Source: Boesenbergia rotunda
Taxonomy: Eukaryota > Streptophyta > Magnoliopsida > Zingiberales > Zingiberaceae
Direction: 5' to 3'
Assembly (NCBI GenBank): GCA_024364735.1
Contig: JAGFNQ010000954.1
Location: forward strand, 659,016-723,015
Length of the DNA stretch: 64,000 bases
This document shows, in pieces, positions 45,110 through 57,564 of the stretch; the first letter of the stretch is position 1, and the number at the start of each line of letters is the position of its first letter. Position numbers and translations under genes: made by a program. Under the pieces are notes generated by a model. It was not told where the DNA came from, did not search any database, and worked only from the letters and a program-made list of their open reading frames with translations.

Positions 45110-47912
45110 TGTAACGTTCGACCTTATATCTACCCTTAAGGCGGGGTTACGGGTCCATACATTCATATCATTTATCAAGGTAAGCATGTATATCCAAACA
45201 AAGCAATTACAATACATGAACTAGTAATAAGCATGCTTATTGAAGACTAATTTACCAAGCAAGGTTTTCCATTTCTTTTATATCTACATGCATTTACAAC
45301 CTAATATGAAGATCATTTAACACACTATAGCATGGAATCTCAAGTATGAATATAGCAAGAGTTATCTAGTCTTAGATACATGCAAAAGAAGCATATACAA
45401 AAGAAGCATTCATAAGCAACCGAAAATAGTAAACATCTAGCATTTTACTGAGCATGCATACTATAAGAATTAGACATTAATAATAGTATTATCTAACATG
45501 ACCTAGGTTCCATATCTCTAACAGTAGAGTAGTCACAATCATCATATATTCAGAGTATAGTAATACAATTTCAATCTTTTATCGGAAGCAGTTAGATTCT
45601 AGACAAACTAAGGTAGATAGAATCTTTCATCCTTTCCCGAGCCATCACCACACACATCCTCTAGCCTTCCCTCTGCCTCTTCCTTTAGTTCAAGTATTTC
45701 TTACCGCTATCTGCAGCATAAGAAAAACAACATGAACTAGTAAGCAAAACATGCTTAGTAAGAATCCGGGCCTACTCGTAAAATCCATATCGATACATCA
45801 TATCATGTACACAGTAATCAGATAGAATTATCAGCATCATAAGCATCTCATCAAAGCATCATAAACATCACATCAATTTATCTCTAAGTACTTTACGGAA
45901 CAAGATCACATGATGAGAAATGTTTTTCAAAAAGGTTCCATAATGGTAAGTACTTCAAAATATCATATCATCATCCAGGGCCCAGTTGTAGTACCACATC
46001 ATGCGCGTTCCCTAATAAATTGGGGTAGCGAGCCACCAATCTAATTAGAGCAGGATCCTTCCGTCCTACCAATGCCATGACCTTCAGTTAACATGCACAT
46101 TGGATTTGTTTAACGACCCCCTTCCGAGTCGGGTACACAACTTTCAAAGTAAAGTAATTTATCATGCAATTACTCATATATGTATATGCCTAAAGGTACT
46201 CTTAATCACTTCTCAAAGGGACACACCACACATTCGGGTGCTCTTGATCCCCTAGGGACACACCACACATTCGGGTGCTCTTGATCCCAGTTTCAATAGA
46301 GTAACCCTTTTTAAGCATATTATCAAACACATCATGTTCATATCATCAAGGTGCCCCATGGGCTATAAGGCATGCTTTTATACCTAACAAGATAGGTCAC
46401 ATAAATTATACACACATCACATATGTAGTAGCATGCTTCATGGTCTCATTAGGTACTTCCCAACCCTAGACTTAGGGTTGGCCGAAACTTAAATAAGTGG
46501 TAGCATGCTTCATGGTTTCAAATATTCACACAAGCATTTACACAAACACCTTGCCTATACTTATTAAGCATGGATATATCATAAGGAAAATCATACACCC
46601 TTAAACCCTAAGTCTCCTAGGGTTGGCCGAAAGTTATATAGGGTAGCATACCCTAATTTTGTCTTCTCAAAAATTTGGAAAACAACACACATGTATACAA
46701 TATTTGTTAGCATTCATGTCATGCATCAAGAAGTGATTTCACTTCACAACCCCAAGGAAATCCAAGCCTTGGCCGAAACCTTGTAGGGTACCAAAACCCT
46801 AATTTTTGTTCTCTCAAAAATTTGGAAACAACAAATATGTGTATAGAATCCCTAGGGCACTAGCATGTATCAAGATTTGATCAAAAAAAACTTCTCTTGG
46901 ACCTCCAACCATAGGTGGCCGAAACTTGTTGGGTACCAAACCCTACTTTTTGTTCTCTCAAAAATTTGGAAACGACATACATCCATACCCTAGGTTCCTA
47001 GGGATATCCTCATGCATCAAGAAGCAACCAAACCCTTCTTCCATGGTGGTGGCCGAATGGTCACAAGGAAGAAACTCCCATTTCCAAAAACAACCACAAG
47101 AAAACATACAATCAACCGAAAGCGATTACACTGCAGGCGAGAGGATACTTACATCCTAGCGCTGGATTTTAACCTTCTTTAAATCGTAGGGTACCCTACA
47201 CTTGAAGGGTATGTGAAAGCCTTTTTCTTCTAATTTTCCTCTAAGACTCCTTGGTCTTGCTAGAAGGCAAAGACACTTGGGCTTTCTTCCTTGCCATTGC
47301 CCTAGGGTTAGAACCCTTGGATGCTATTTTCGAAAATGGAAGAAGTGAAGGAGATGATGGAGGTTTCGGTTGGGAGAAGTGAGGAAGAAGAAGAGAAGAA
47401 AAGGAAGTTATTCCAACTTCCCATATTTATACTTTTCTCATGAAAAGACATGTCTCTTCACCCTTACACACTTAACAAGCATGTTCCTTTCTCCTTCTAC
47501 ATGAAATATTGCTTGGTTCATTGGTTATGACATGGTGAGTGCAACTAGGAGGTCCAAGGTTCAATCCTTGCTTCCTCCTTTCTAGCTCTTCTTTTTATCA
47601 CAATTTGCACTAACCCATGTCAAAGCCCATTAAACCAAGCCCATCATGAAATTTCATAATATGAATAATATTTTATGAATTCAGAATATTTCATAATATT
47701 CCAAAAATATTATTTCATAATATTTTTAATATTCCATATTCATGAATATAATATTTCATGCTAATATTTCATGATAATAATATTTCATGAATATATTATT
47801 TCATGCATTCATAACATTTTATAGCATGTGATTGCATGAAATTCATATCATTTCATTATAACCATTTTCATACATTGTCATGATTTTACATTGACAAATT
47901 TGGGGTGTTACA
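45110..47912 (-). mobile_element. Solo G1 gypsy LTR inside C1 protease
   Basis: 2,803 bp, TGTAACGTTCGACC to GGGGTGTTACA, with the perfect TSD ctggg (45105-45109 and 47913-47917), which is part of the protease DTG-C codons. It closely matches both G1 LTRs (52209-55049 and 57565-60298). The minus orientation follows from the G1 element. A minus-strand TATA lies near 47427-47436. No internal sequence. Confidence 0.93.
47511..47575 (+). other. tRNA-like module in solo G1 LTR
   Basis: 'TTGGTTCATTGGTTATGAC' (A-box-like) and 'GGTTCAATCC' (B-box), antisense to the LTR, as in the G2 family but with a different core. Confidence 0.45.
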
Positions 47913-49986
47913 CTGGGTGTAGCTCACATATATGTAATGACATACAGAGGCTAAGGAATAGAAGAAGACTCATCAAGGGAGAAACGAATCTGCGAGTTGG
48001 AAATGGAGCAAAGATTGCTGCTGTTGCCATCGGAACATATTTGCTAAAGCTCCCTACTGGACGTGTCTTAGAATTGGATAATTGTTATTTTGTTCATTCG
48101 TTAATAATGAACATTGTATCTATTTCATGTTTGAATAAAAAGGGTTATCATTTAACTTTTAGTAACAATTGTTGTTACATAACTTTAAATGGTGTTCTTT
48201 ATGGGACCGGAACTATGTGCAATGGTATCTACACGTTAGATTTATCCGGTGACGTTTTCAATATCGAAGTTAGCAACAAACGTGCTCGAATAGATAATCG
48301 AATAGACTCCTATACGTGGCATTGTCGTCTTAGCCATGTAAGTAAGAAACGCATGACCAAATTACACCGATGTGGAATTCTGGAATCATTTGAACCCGGT
48401 TCATTTGATATATGTGAATCATGCTTAAAAGGCAAGATGGCCTAATTACCCTTTTCCGGAAAAGGTAATCCAGTGGGCGAATTGCTTGGTCTAATACATA
48501 CTGATGTATGTGGACCAATGTCAACTCTTGCACAAGGAGGCTATAGCTACTTCATCACCTTTATCGATGATCACTCACGATTCGGGTATGTGTTCTTGAT
48601 GAAACACAAATCTGAAGCTTTTGAGAAATTCAAAGAGTTCAGAAATGAAGTAGAGAAACAACTTGGCAAAAGTATTAAGATACATCGATCCGATCGGGGT
48701 GGTGAATACTTGAGTCAAGAGTTTCAAGATTATCTTAGGGACAATGGGATATTGTCTCAATGGACTCCGCCGTATACACCACAGCATAATGGTGTATCTG
48801 AGAGGCATAACCGAACCTTGATGGACATGGTTAGATCCATGATGAATCATGCAACTCTTCCAAAATCCTTTTGGGGTTATGCACTTAAGACAGCTGTTTA
48901 CTTGCTAAACAGAGTCCCGACTAAGGTAGTCTCTACTACTCCATATGAGACGTGGAATAGTAAGAAACCTCACTTAACTCACCTTAAGATATGGGGTTGT
49001 CCTGCTTATGTGAAGCGGACTGTATCAGACAAATTGGATGATAAGTCTGATAAATGTCTATTTATTGGATACCCTAAGGAAACAAAGGGTTACCAATTCC
49101 ATCATCCCTTGGAACAAAAGATGTTTGTTTCAAGGCATGCTGTATTTCTGGAAAAATAATTTCTTTTACAAGAAAACAGTGGAAGTGGCATAGAACTTGA
49201 TGAAGTTCAAGAAACTCCAATAGACATTACAGAGACACCTAGTCTAGACCCACAACCAATAACTCATAATGATGAGCTATCAGTTGAACCTAAAACAACA
49301 CCACCACTTCGTAGGTTTGATAGGACACGCAATATTCCAGAGAGATACGGATTTCTCATAAGTGAATCGAACGACGACGAACCTATCAGTTATGAAGATA
49401 TTCTGAAAAGTTCAGAAAGGGACAAATGGCTTGAAGCCATGAAATCGAAAATTGATTCCATGTACGAAAATCAAGTATGGGACTTGGTTAACCCACCTGA
49501 AGGGATTAAGCCCATAGGGTGCAAGTGGGTTTTCAAGAAGAAAACCGACATGGAAGGTAATGTTGTTACCTTTAAGGCTAGATTAGTGGCAAAAGGATAT
49601 CGTCAGAAACAAGGAATTGATTATGACGAAACTTATTCGCCAGTAGCTATGCTTAAATCCATTCGGATGCTCCTAGCCATAGCAGCTCATTATGATTATG
49701 AGATATGGCAAATGGATGTGAAAACAGCTTTCCTTAATGGAAACATGCTTGAGGATGTATACATGATACAACCTGAAGGTTTCACATCGGTTGATAAAAT
49801 CAAAATATGCAAGCTTCGACGATCCATATATGGACTGAAGCAAGCATCCAGGAGCTGGAACATCCGTTTTGATGAGACAATCAAAGAGTTTGATTTTTCA
49901 CAAAATCAAGACGAACCTTGTGTGTATAAGAAGGTTAGTGGGAGTGCAGTCGTATTCCTAGTGTTATATGTCGATGACATATTACT
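47913..49986 (+). pseudogene. pol: C1 copia pol: protease, integrase, RT (truncated)
   Basis: Continues from TSD ctggg: protease GCSSHICNDIQ, then the integrase zinc finger (HCRLSH...CESCLKGK). In the block from 48473 the integrase core has D11 (HTDVCGP), D74 (HRSDRGGEY) and E110 (SERHNRTL), giving the D,D-35-E spacing. RT follows (KWVFKKKTDMEG, DYDETYSPVA, WQMDVKTAFLNG, YGLKQASRSWN) up to LYVDDILL at 49986, where the G3 LTR starts. Two in-frame stops (TAA at 48443-48445 and 49157-49159) but no frameshift, so the decay is recent. The RT end and RNase H are missing. Confidence 0.92.
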
Positions 49987-50298
49987 TGTAATGCCCCAAA
50001 ACTTCCATTTTAAGTCCTTAAAGTCCTTGAAATTATTTAAAAATGTTTTAGAAATATTCTAGATATTTTTAGGAATTTTTAGAATATTTTTATGGAACTT
50101 TCCGAGTCCGTTTAGTATTTTTATTAAAAGAAATAGAGTTTTCGGCAGAAAGTTGCCTGGACGAGTTTTGAAGCCGAGACCTCCCATGGGATCAACGATT
50201 TAAGTTGGTTGGGTTAACCAGGAGCCCCAGCAGGGGTGTGCTGAAAGAAAATAGAGAGATATTAAGTTAAGTAGTAAGTTGAACCGAAATACCCTTGG

Positions 50299-50308
50299 TA
50301 TAAATAGA
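50299..50308 (+). promoter_or_regulatory. TATA box of G3 LTR
   Basis: 'tataaatag' lies about 310 bp into the LTR, before the leader 'ggttcggcaacttctcctcc'. Inferred promoter. Confidence 0.6.
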
Positions 50309-52084
50309 AGAACTTAAGTGGGGTTTTTATTTTTTTTTGGTTCGGCAACTTCTCCTCCTCCTCACCATCCGCCGACCCCCTCCCCCTCTCTTGTGCGCAC
50401 GCCAACCACACCAAGCCTAGGGCTTTCCTCCGGTGGCCGGCCAAGGCTCTTCTCCGAGAGATTTTCCTATATTCGGAATCCCCGCGACGAGAGGAACGCG
50501 TGAGCGCGAAGAAATCTCCGAGACTTCAAGTTTCTCCGGAACCTCCGACGCCATTCTTGGTTGTAAGTCCAAGATATCGATGTAAGTACTGCTCACCTGC
50601 AGTAAGAGGCGGTTTTTTCGCAAGTTTTTCCCGTTAGAAAGTTAAAGATGCAAATTTTCCTTTAGTTACGATTTTTGCATGTAACTCTAGTTTAATCCAT
50701 GCTTGTATAAGTTTGATTAAGTACCCTATATGAGGTTAGGGACTAAGAAAAGTTATGAGAGAAGAAAAGAGAAGATAAAGATAAGAAAAGAAAAGGCCAA
50801 GGCCTTAAGAAATCCCCAAAAGTCAAGACTTAGGATTTGGGCACACAAGGTGCTCGTTAAAATGCCAAGGCATTTAAAGATAAGAAAGAAAAGAAAGAAA
50901 AGCTATTTTATTTTCTAAGGCCAGTACCCGGCGTCCAAGGGCGTCGTTAAAGAAATCCAGGTGTCCAATTCCAAGGTCTTGACCCTGGTAGACCAAGGTC
51001 TGCTCTATTAGGATTGGTGGCTCGCTACCCCAACCTTTTAGGGAACGCGCATAAGATGGTACTTACATCTTAAGTGGATCCAAGTGAGTTATTATTTTCA
51101 AGTATATGCTTTAGCAAAGTTTTCCTAAAGTTTAAGAATGTTTTCAAAAAGTTAAAGAAAGATTTAAAGTTAAAGAATTACTAAAGCTTCAAGTTAAGCC
51201 AAGAACAAGTAAGTTAAGACTTATTAGTGCTTGAGTATGCATGTTTTGAGTTATATATGTTTTTAGTGTTTCTTTTAAGTATAAAAGTATCTCATGTGAT
51301 TTCACATTGTTTAAAAAGCATGCTTGCACATTTCGAGATTTTTGTGAGCTAGATAGTACTTACTAAGCTTTATGCTTATTAGTTGCATTTCCTCTTGCTG
51401 TAGGTAAAGGTAAAGACAAGCAATTCTGAAGGAAGGCGACAAGGCGGTGCTGAGTGACGTGTGTGTGGTGGCTGACCTTGGAGAGGTCCTTGGGACAAGA
51501 TGAATAAAAGACTCAAAATACATTTATTATAAAGTCTTAGTTTAAGTTAGATCATATAGCATTTATCCAAGTATTTGCGTTTTAGATATTTTGCATGTCT
51601 TAAAGCCATGAGTAAAGATTCCATGTCATTTTATTTAGCATACATATCCTTATGATTGCATGGGATGAGTATGAGTGTGAGTAGCTTTGAATATTGATAC
51701 TTGATGGAGCTATTTGATGCATGTGCCAAGATATTGTGAGTTTCCCTTGAATCAAGTTTTTATTGCTTTAAATATGCTTAGAAAAGTTGCATTCACATTC
51801 CAAAATGCTTTAGTGAGGTGTAGAACATGTGTTTTGGTGTTATGAATGCATAGGAGATAAGTTTGGTACAAAACTCTAGTTTAAAGTTCATATAGATTTT
51901 CATAACTTATTTACTTCCGCAAAAGTTCTAATTTCGAGTTTATGAAGTTGTTTTGATTGGCTAAAATGTTTAGGAAACTAGTATAGAGTATAGAAATGGT
52001 GTTGTCTTTGTATGGCTTGAAACTATAAGTTTTGTGGACTTTTGAAACAAGGTTTCGAATCTGAATTTCAGGTTTTCAGGTGTG

Positions 52085-52176
52085 CCAGTCGACTGGTTCA
52101 GTATCAGTCGACTGCCCTATCGAACAGTAGCTTCTATTCGATGCATCAGTCGACTGCCAAGAGGCCAGTCGACTGG
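52085..52176. repeat. CAGTCGACTG palindromes in G3
   Basis: Four perfect palindromes within 92 bp: CCAGTCGACTGG at 52085-52096 and 52165-52176, CAGTCGACTG at 52105-52114 and 52147-52156. Spacers are unrelated to each other. Confidence 0.85.
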
Positions 52177-52208
52177 TGCCGCGCCCAGAAACTTTCTGTG
52201 GCCGATAC

Positions 52209-55049
52209 TGTAACGCCCGACCTTATATCTACCCTAAAGGCGGGGTTACGGGTCCATACATTCGTATCATATTATCAAGTTAAGCATGTATATCCAAACA
52301 AAACAGATACATACAAGAAATGTAGTAGGCATGCCTATTGAAGATTAATTTACCAAGCATGGTTTTTCATTTCTTTTATATCTACATGCATTTATAACCT
52401 AATAGGAAGATCATGTAACACACTAAAGCATGGAATAAACATGGTTTGAACAAGATACAACATAGGAATATAGCAAGAGTTATCTAGTCTTAGATACATA
52501 CAAAGGAAGCATTCATAAGAAACAGAAAATAGTAATTACCTAGTATTTTCCTTAGCATGCATTCTACAATATTTAAACATTAATGATAGTATTATCTAGC
52601 ATAACATAGGTTCCATACCACTAACTCAATCACAGTAGAGTAGTCATGATCATCACCCATTCAGAGTATAGCAATACAATTTCAATAGTAATTATGGGAA
52701 GCAGTTTAGATTCTAGACAAAACAAGGTAGATAGAATCTTTCGTTCTTTCCCGAGCCATCACCACACACATCCTCCAACCTTCCCTCTGCCTCTTCCTTT
52801 AGTTCGAGTATTTCTTACCGCTATCTGCAGCATAAGAAAAATAACAGGAACTAGTAAGCAAAACATGCTTAGTAAGAATCCGGGCCTACTCGCAAAATCC
52901 ATATCAATACATCATATCATGTACACAATAACCAGATAGAACTATCAGCATCATAAGCATCTCATCAAAGCATCATAAACATCACATCAATTTATCTCTA
53001 AGTACTTTACGGAACAAGATCACATGATGAGAAATGTTTTTCAAAAAGGTTCCATAATGGTAAGTACTTCAAAATATCATATCATCATCCAGGGCCCAGT
53101 TGTCGTACCACATCATGCGCGTTCCCTAATAAATTGGGGTAGCGAGCCACCAATCTAATTAGAGCAGGACCCTTCCGTCCTACCAATGCCATGACCTTAA
53201 CATGCTCATTGGATTTGTTTAACGACCCCCTTCCGAGTCGGGTACACAACTTTCCAAAGTAAAGTAATTTATCATGCAATTACTCATATATGTATATGCC
53301 TAAAGGTACTCTTAATCACTTCTCAAAGGGACACACCACACATTCGGGTGCTCTTGATCCCCTAGGGACACACCACACATTCGGGTGCTCTTGATCCCAG
53401 TTTCAATAGAGTAACCCTTTTTAAGCATATTATCAACACATCATGTTCATACATCATATGTCATCCATGTTCATACATCACATGTCATCCATGTTCATAC
53501 ATCACATTTCATGCATACATGCATCATGTTTTCATACATGTTCATATATTCATCATATTTTATACATGTTCATACATACATCATATGTCATACATGTTCA
53601 CATGTTCATCATATTTCATACATGCCTCATAATTCATACATGCATCATATTTCAATCAAACATCTCATTTAATCATCTCATGCATATACATCTCATATCA
53701 TTTCACATACACATCACATAAAATAATTCAACCTTCCTAAACCCTAATGTTCAAGCCTTGGCCGAATAGTGTAGGGTAGGAACGCTAAGGTTTTGGAATC
53801 TGCATCTTCACACAAATATTCATCCAAGCACCTTACCTACACTACTAACCATTTACTCATCCTAGGATAACAAACCCACCCAAAGCCCCAATTTAATCCC
53901 CTTTGGCCGAAAGTTGTAGGGTGGCTAAAACCCTAATTTTTGTTCTCCCAAACATTTGGAAACACCACACATGTGTATAGAATCCCTAGGGCACTAGCAT
54001 GTATCAAGGTTTGATAAAAGAAAACTTCACTTGGCCTCCACCACAAGGGTGGTCGAAACTTGTAGGGTACCAAACCCTAGTTTTTGTCCTTCCAAAAATT
54101 TGGAAAACACACATATGAGTCTAAAGTCCCTATGAGTACTAGCATGTATCAAGGTTTGGCCAAAAACTCTTTTCTTGGACCCCTTACTTGGGGTGGCCGA
54201 AACCTTCATCAAGGAGGGTCCTTGTGATCTTGCAAAAGAATGAAACAAACAAACATTCAACAACAATTATGCCACAGGCGAGAGGATACTTACATCCTTT
54301 CGCTTGGATTTCTCTTTCTCTTACTCCGTAGGGTACCCTAGATTTGTAGGGCAAGTGAAAATCCTTTCCGAATCTTCTCTAGGGCTCCTTAGACTTAGTA
54401 GTGGCAAGAACCTTCAAAGGTCTTCTTCCTTCCAACTTTTCTAGGGCTAGAACCCTAGACTTGATTTTCGAAAATGGACAAGGGAAGAAGATGAAGGAGG
54501 TTTCGGTTTTGGAGAGTGAGGAAGAAGATAAAAAAAAAGAGGAAGTTATTCCAACTCCCTTATTTATACTTCTCTCATGAAAAGACATGTCTCTTCACTC
54601 TTACACACTTAACAAGCATGTTCCTTTCTCCTTCTACATGAAATATTGCTTGGTTCATTGGTTATGACATGGTGAGTGCAACTAGGAGGTCCAAGGTTCA
54701 ATCCTTGCTTGCTCCTTTCTAGCTCTTCTTTTTATCACAATTTGCACTAACCCATGTCAAAGCCCATTAAACCAAGCCCATCATGAAATTTCATAATATG
54801 AATAATATTTTATGAATTCAGAATATTTCATAATATTCCAAAAATATTATTTCATAATATTTTTAATATTCCATATTCATGAATATAATATTTCATGCTA
54901 ATATTTCATGATAATAATATTTCATGAATATAATATTTCATGCATTCATAACATTTCATGGCATGTGATTGCATGAAATTCATATCATTTCATTATAACC
55001 ATTTTCATACATTGTCATGATTTTACATTGACAAATTTGGGGTGTTACA
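52209..55049 (-). repeat. G1 3' LTR
   Basis: 2,841 bp. Differs from the other G1 LTR mainly by indels: an extra 'agcaagagttatctagtctt' stretch near 52486, extra 'catacatgttca' units near 53580-53650, and small changes elsewhere. Base substitutions are few, so the two LTRs are young or homogenised. A TATA box lies on the minus strand near 54560-54570. Confidence 0.9.
54648..54712 (+). other. tRNA-like module in G1 3' LTR
   Basis: Same A-box/B-box arrangement as 47511-47575, unchanged in the core. Confidence 0.45.
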
Positions 55050-55066
55050 ATCCTCCCCCTCTTATA
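55050..55066 (-). other. Polypurine tract of G1
   Basis: Minus strand 'aagagggggaggat' lies directly before TGTAACACCCC of the 3' LTR. Confidence 0.8.
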
Positions 55067-55084
55067 GAAAGTTCGTCCCGAACT

Positions 55085-57070
55085 TTAAAATAGTTCCGGA
55101 TACTTTGATCGCATCGTATCTTCCTGTTCCCAGGTGGCTTCTTCGAACTGCTCGTTCCGCCACAGAACCTTTACTAAGGATATTTCCTTGTTCCTTAGTC
55201 TTTTAAATTCCCGATCAAGGATCTGGATCGGTCGGCGTTCGGAACTAAGACTCTCTTGTTCTTGCACTGGTGGGGGTTCTATCATTTGACTCGCATCAGG
55301 GGTACACTTCTTGAGCATCGACACATGGAAGACGTTGTGGATAGCCGCCATTTCTGGCGGTAGCTCCATCTCGTAGGCCACCTTGCCTACTCGTCTCAAA
55401 ATCTGGTAGGGTCCCACGTATCGTGGACTCAGTTTCCCCTTCTTTCCAAATCTCATCACCCCTTTCATAGGGGCTACCTTCAGAAATACCGAATCCCCAA
55501 CCTCGAACTCGAGCGGTCTGCGTCGCTTATCAGCGTAGCTCTTTTGCCGACTCTGAGCAGTCTCTATCCTCTGGCGGATATTCTTTATGGCCTGAGTGGT
55601 CTCATCAATAATATCGGTCTGGAGTCCCATCTCCCTCTTTTCACCACTCTCATGCCAACATAAAGGAGATCTGCATTTTCTTCCGTACAGTGCTTCGTAC
55701 GGTGCCATCCCGATAGTAGCCTGATAACTGTTGTTGTAAGCAAACTCTGCCAGGCTCAGGTATCGACACCAGCTTCCCTTGAAGTCCAAGGCGCAAGCTC
55801 GCAACATATCCTCTAGTATCTGGTTTACTCGTTCAGTCTGCCCGTCAGTCTGGGGGTGAAAGGCTGTACTGAACTTCAGCTTCGTGCCAAGGGCCTTCTG
55901 CACGTGTCCCCAAAAATCAGAAGTAAATCGACCGTCTCGGTCAGAGACGATGGTCTTGGGAACCCCGTGTAGTCGGACAATCTCCTTGACGTACAGTTGA
56001 GCCAGCTGCTCAACTGAATAAGTCATCCTGATAGCCAGAAAATGCGCGGACTTGGTCAGTCGGTCCACAATAACCCATATACTATCATATCCATTCGTAG
56101 TCCGAGGCAGCCCTGATATGAAATCCATAGATATGTCCTCCCATTTCCACTCGGGAATAGGTAGAGGCTGCAGAACTCCCCCAGGTCTCTGGTGTTCTGC
56201 TTTGACCCTCTGGCAGGTCAAACACATGCTGATATAGTGGGCTACATCTTTCTTCATGCCGGACCACCAAAATTTGCCCTTCAGATCTTGATACATCTTG
56301 GTAGACCCAGGATGCATCGCATAAGGTGTGCCGTGGGCTTCCTCGAGTATCCTCGTCCGTAAATCGGAGTCGTCGGGAACGCATAATCGATCCCGGAGAT
56401 ATAAGACTCCACTATCGGAAATCCGGAATCCCTCGTCCTTGCCTTCAAGAATCTCTTGCTTGATTCTCTGAAGACTCGGATCAAGATTCTGCTTCTCCAG
56501 AATACCATCAAATAATGTCGGCGCAATCTGTAGGGTAGAAAGCCGTCCCGATATTATCTCGATTCTGAAATCCATAATCTCTTCCCCTAAGGGTCGTGAC
56601 AAAGCTGATAAAGACAACAATGCGGCACAAGATTTTCTACTGAGAGCATCTGCTACCTTGTTGGCTTTTCCTGGATGGTACAAGATCTCACAGTCGTAGT
56701 CCTTGACCAACTCGAGCCATCGGCGTTGTCGCATATTCAGGTCTTTCTGGGTGAAGAAATACCGCAGACTCTGGTGATCAGTAAAGACCTTGCACTGAGT
56801 GCCATATAAATAATGCCTCCATGTTTTCAGCGCAAAGACCACCGCTGCTAATTCCAAATCATGGGTAGGATAATTCTTTTCATGTTCCTTCAGTTGCCTA
56901 GAGGCATAGGCAATTACCTTCCCATTTTGCATAAGTACAGCTCCGAGTCCAAGTTTGGATGCGTCGCTGTACATATCGAAACCCGTATCATTTTCCGGAA
57001 GAGTCAATATAGGAGCGCTAGTCAGTCTCCTTTTCAGTTCAGAGAAACTCTTCTCACATTCCTCGGTCAG
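55085..57070 (-). CDS. pol: G1 gypsy pol 3' part: RNase H, integrase, chromodomain
   Basis: Open for about 660 codons up to the gap, without a stop. Counting from the TTG at 57007 as residue 1: the end of RT (LTEECEKSFSELKRRL) lies just upstream; RNase H spans about 5-125 (DMYSDASKLGLGAVL, TDHQSLRYFF, ADALSRKS). The integrase zinc finger has H225, H232, C262 and C265. The catalytic core is D296, D356 and E392 (D,D-35-E kept). A GPY/F module (VGPYQILRRVGKVAYEMEL) is at about 535. A chromodomain-like C-terminus (IQILDREFKRLRNKEISLVK to MRSKYPELF) covers about 590-640. This is the usual chromovirus order, probably near the Tekay/Del group. The RT catalytic block falls in the gap, so activity cannot be judged. 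By far the best-preserved coding sequence here. Confidence 0.92.
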   Translation of the reverse strand: MTEECEKSFSELKRRLTSAPILTLPENDTGFDMYSDASKLGLGAVLMQNGKVIAYASRQLKEHEKNYPTHDLELAAVVFALKTWRHYLYGTQCKVFTDHQSLRYFFTQKDLNMRQRRWLELVKDYDCEILYHPGKANKVADALSRKSCAALLSLSALSRPLGEEIMDFRIEIISGRLSTLQIAPTLFDGILEKQNLDPSLQRIKQEILEGKDEGFRISDSGVLYLRDRLCVPDDSDLRTRILEEAHGTPYAMHPGSTKMYQDLKGKFWWSGMKKDVAHYISMCLTCQRVKAEHQRPGGVLQPLPIPEWKWEDISMDFISGLPRTTNGYDSIWVIVDRLTKSAHFLAIRMTYSVEQLAQLYVKEIVRLHGVPKTIVSDRDGRFTSDFWGHVQKALGTKLKFSTAFHPQTDGQTERVNQILEDMLRACALDFKGSWCRYLSLAEFAYNNSYQATIGMAPYEALYGRKCRSPLCWHESGEKREMGLQTDIIDETTQAIKNIRQRIETAQSRQKSYADKRRRPLEFEVGDSVFLKVAPMKGVMRFGKKGKLSPRYVGPYQILRRVGKVAYEMELPPEMAAIHNVFHVSMLKKCTPDASQMIEPPPVQEQESLSSERRPIQILDREFKRLRNKEISLVKVLWRNEQFEEATWEQEDTMRSKYPELF

Positions 57071-57092
57071 GTATATTTTTTATCTTTCTTTG

Positions 57093-57412
57093 NNNNNNNN
57101 NNNNNNNNNNNNNNNNNNNNNNNNNNNNNNNNNNNNNNNNNNNNNNNNNNNNNNNNNNNNNNNNNNNNNNNNNNNNNNNNNNNNNNNNNNNNNNNNNNNN
57201 NNNNNNNNNNNNNNNNNNNNNNNNNNNNNNNNNNNNNNNNNNNNNNNNNNNNNNNNNNNNNNNNNNNNNNNNNNNNNNNNNNNNNNNNNNNNNNNNNNNN
57301 NNNNNNNNNNNNNNNNNNNNNNNNNNNNNNNNNNNNNNNNNNNNNNNNNNNNNNNNNNNNNNNNNNNNNNNNNNNNNNNNNNNNNNNNNNNNNNNNNNNN
57401 NNNNNNNNNNNN
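57093..57412. other. Assembly gap (320 N)
   Basis: All N. The left side is in RT and the right side is already in the 5' leader. A complete element would need at least 3 kb between these points, so the gap is undersized or joins two elements. Confidence 0.95.
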
Positions 57413-57564
57413 TTACTCCTCTTCATATCATGCAAGCATAACTCATCTCATATAGTAGCACTGTACATGAAATAATCTAAGCGAGTTAGGATTTCTTACT
57501 TGGAAGCGGCAGAAGGAAGCTTGATGTGTGTGTGATGGAGGGGAAATCTGCTTTGATACCAACT
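57413..57564 (-). other. G1 5' leader and primer binding site
   Basis: The PBS on the minus strand at 57561-57549 reads TGGTATCAAAGCA, one base different from the usual TGGTATCAGAGC, and lies three bases from the LTR. The leader shares 'ggaagc(g/t)gcag' and 'gatgtgtgtgt' with G2. Confidence 0.8.

Larger units (their letters stand above)
40237..49986 (+). mobile_element. Ty1/copia element C1 (copy D), most complete copy
   Basis: Order: 5' LTR (40237-42476), PBS (42478-42489), long leader, gag (44241 on), protease, then after a solo G1 LTR the rest of protease, integrase and RT up to 49986, where the G3 LTR begins. The missing RT end, RNase H and 3' LTR should be beyond the later insertions and are not seen before the window ends. 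Gag has a stop and a frameshift and pol has two stops, so it is inactive. Confidence 0.85.
49987..52208 (+). mobile_element. G3 gypsy-type LTR (3' end missing)
   Basis: Starts TGTAATGCCCC at 49987 within the C1 RT codons (candidate TSD ttact, 49982-49986). It shares blocks with the G1 LTR read in reverse ('ggtggctcgctaccccaa', 'gggaacgcgca', 'gcttactaagc'), a TATA box at 50299-50308 and a GC-richer leader (50340-50580). It runs to 52208, where the G1 LTR enters, and no LTR end or PBS is seen. The continuation is not found on the far side of G1. Confidence 0.7.

Noticed and set aside
53443..53721. His/Ile/Ser-rich ORF 'MFIHHMSSMFIHH' type
   Set aside because: Encoded by a 'catacatgttcatac' tandem repeat in the G1 LTR; the second LTR has a different repeat number and frame.
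56861..57475. Open frames crossing 57093-57412
   Set aside because: They exist only because the run of N has no stops.
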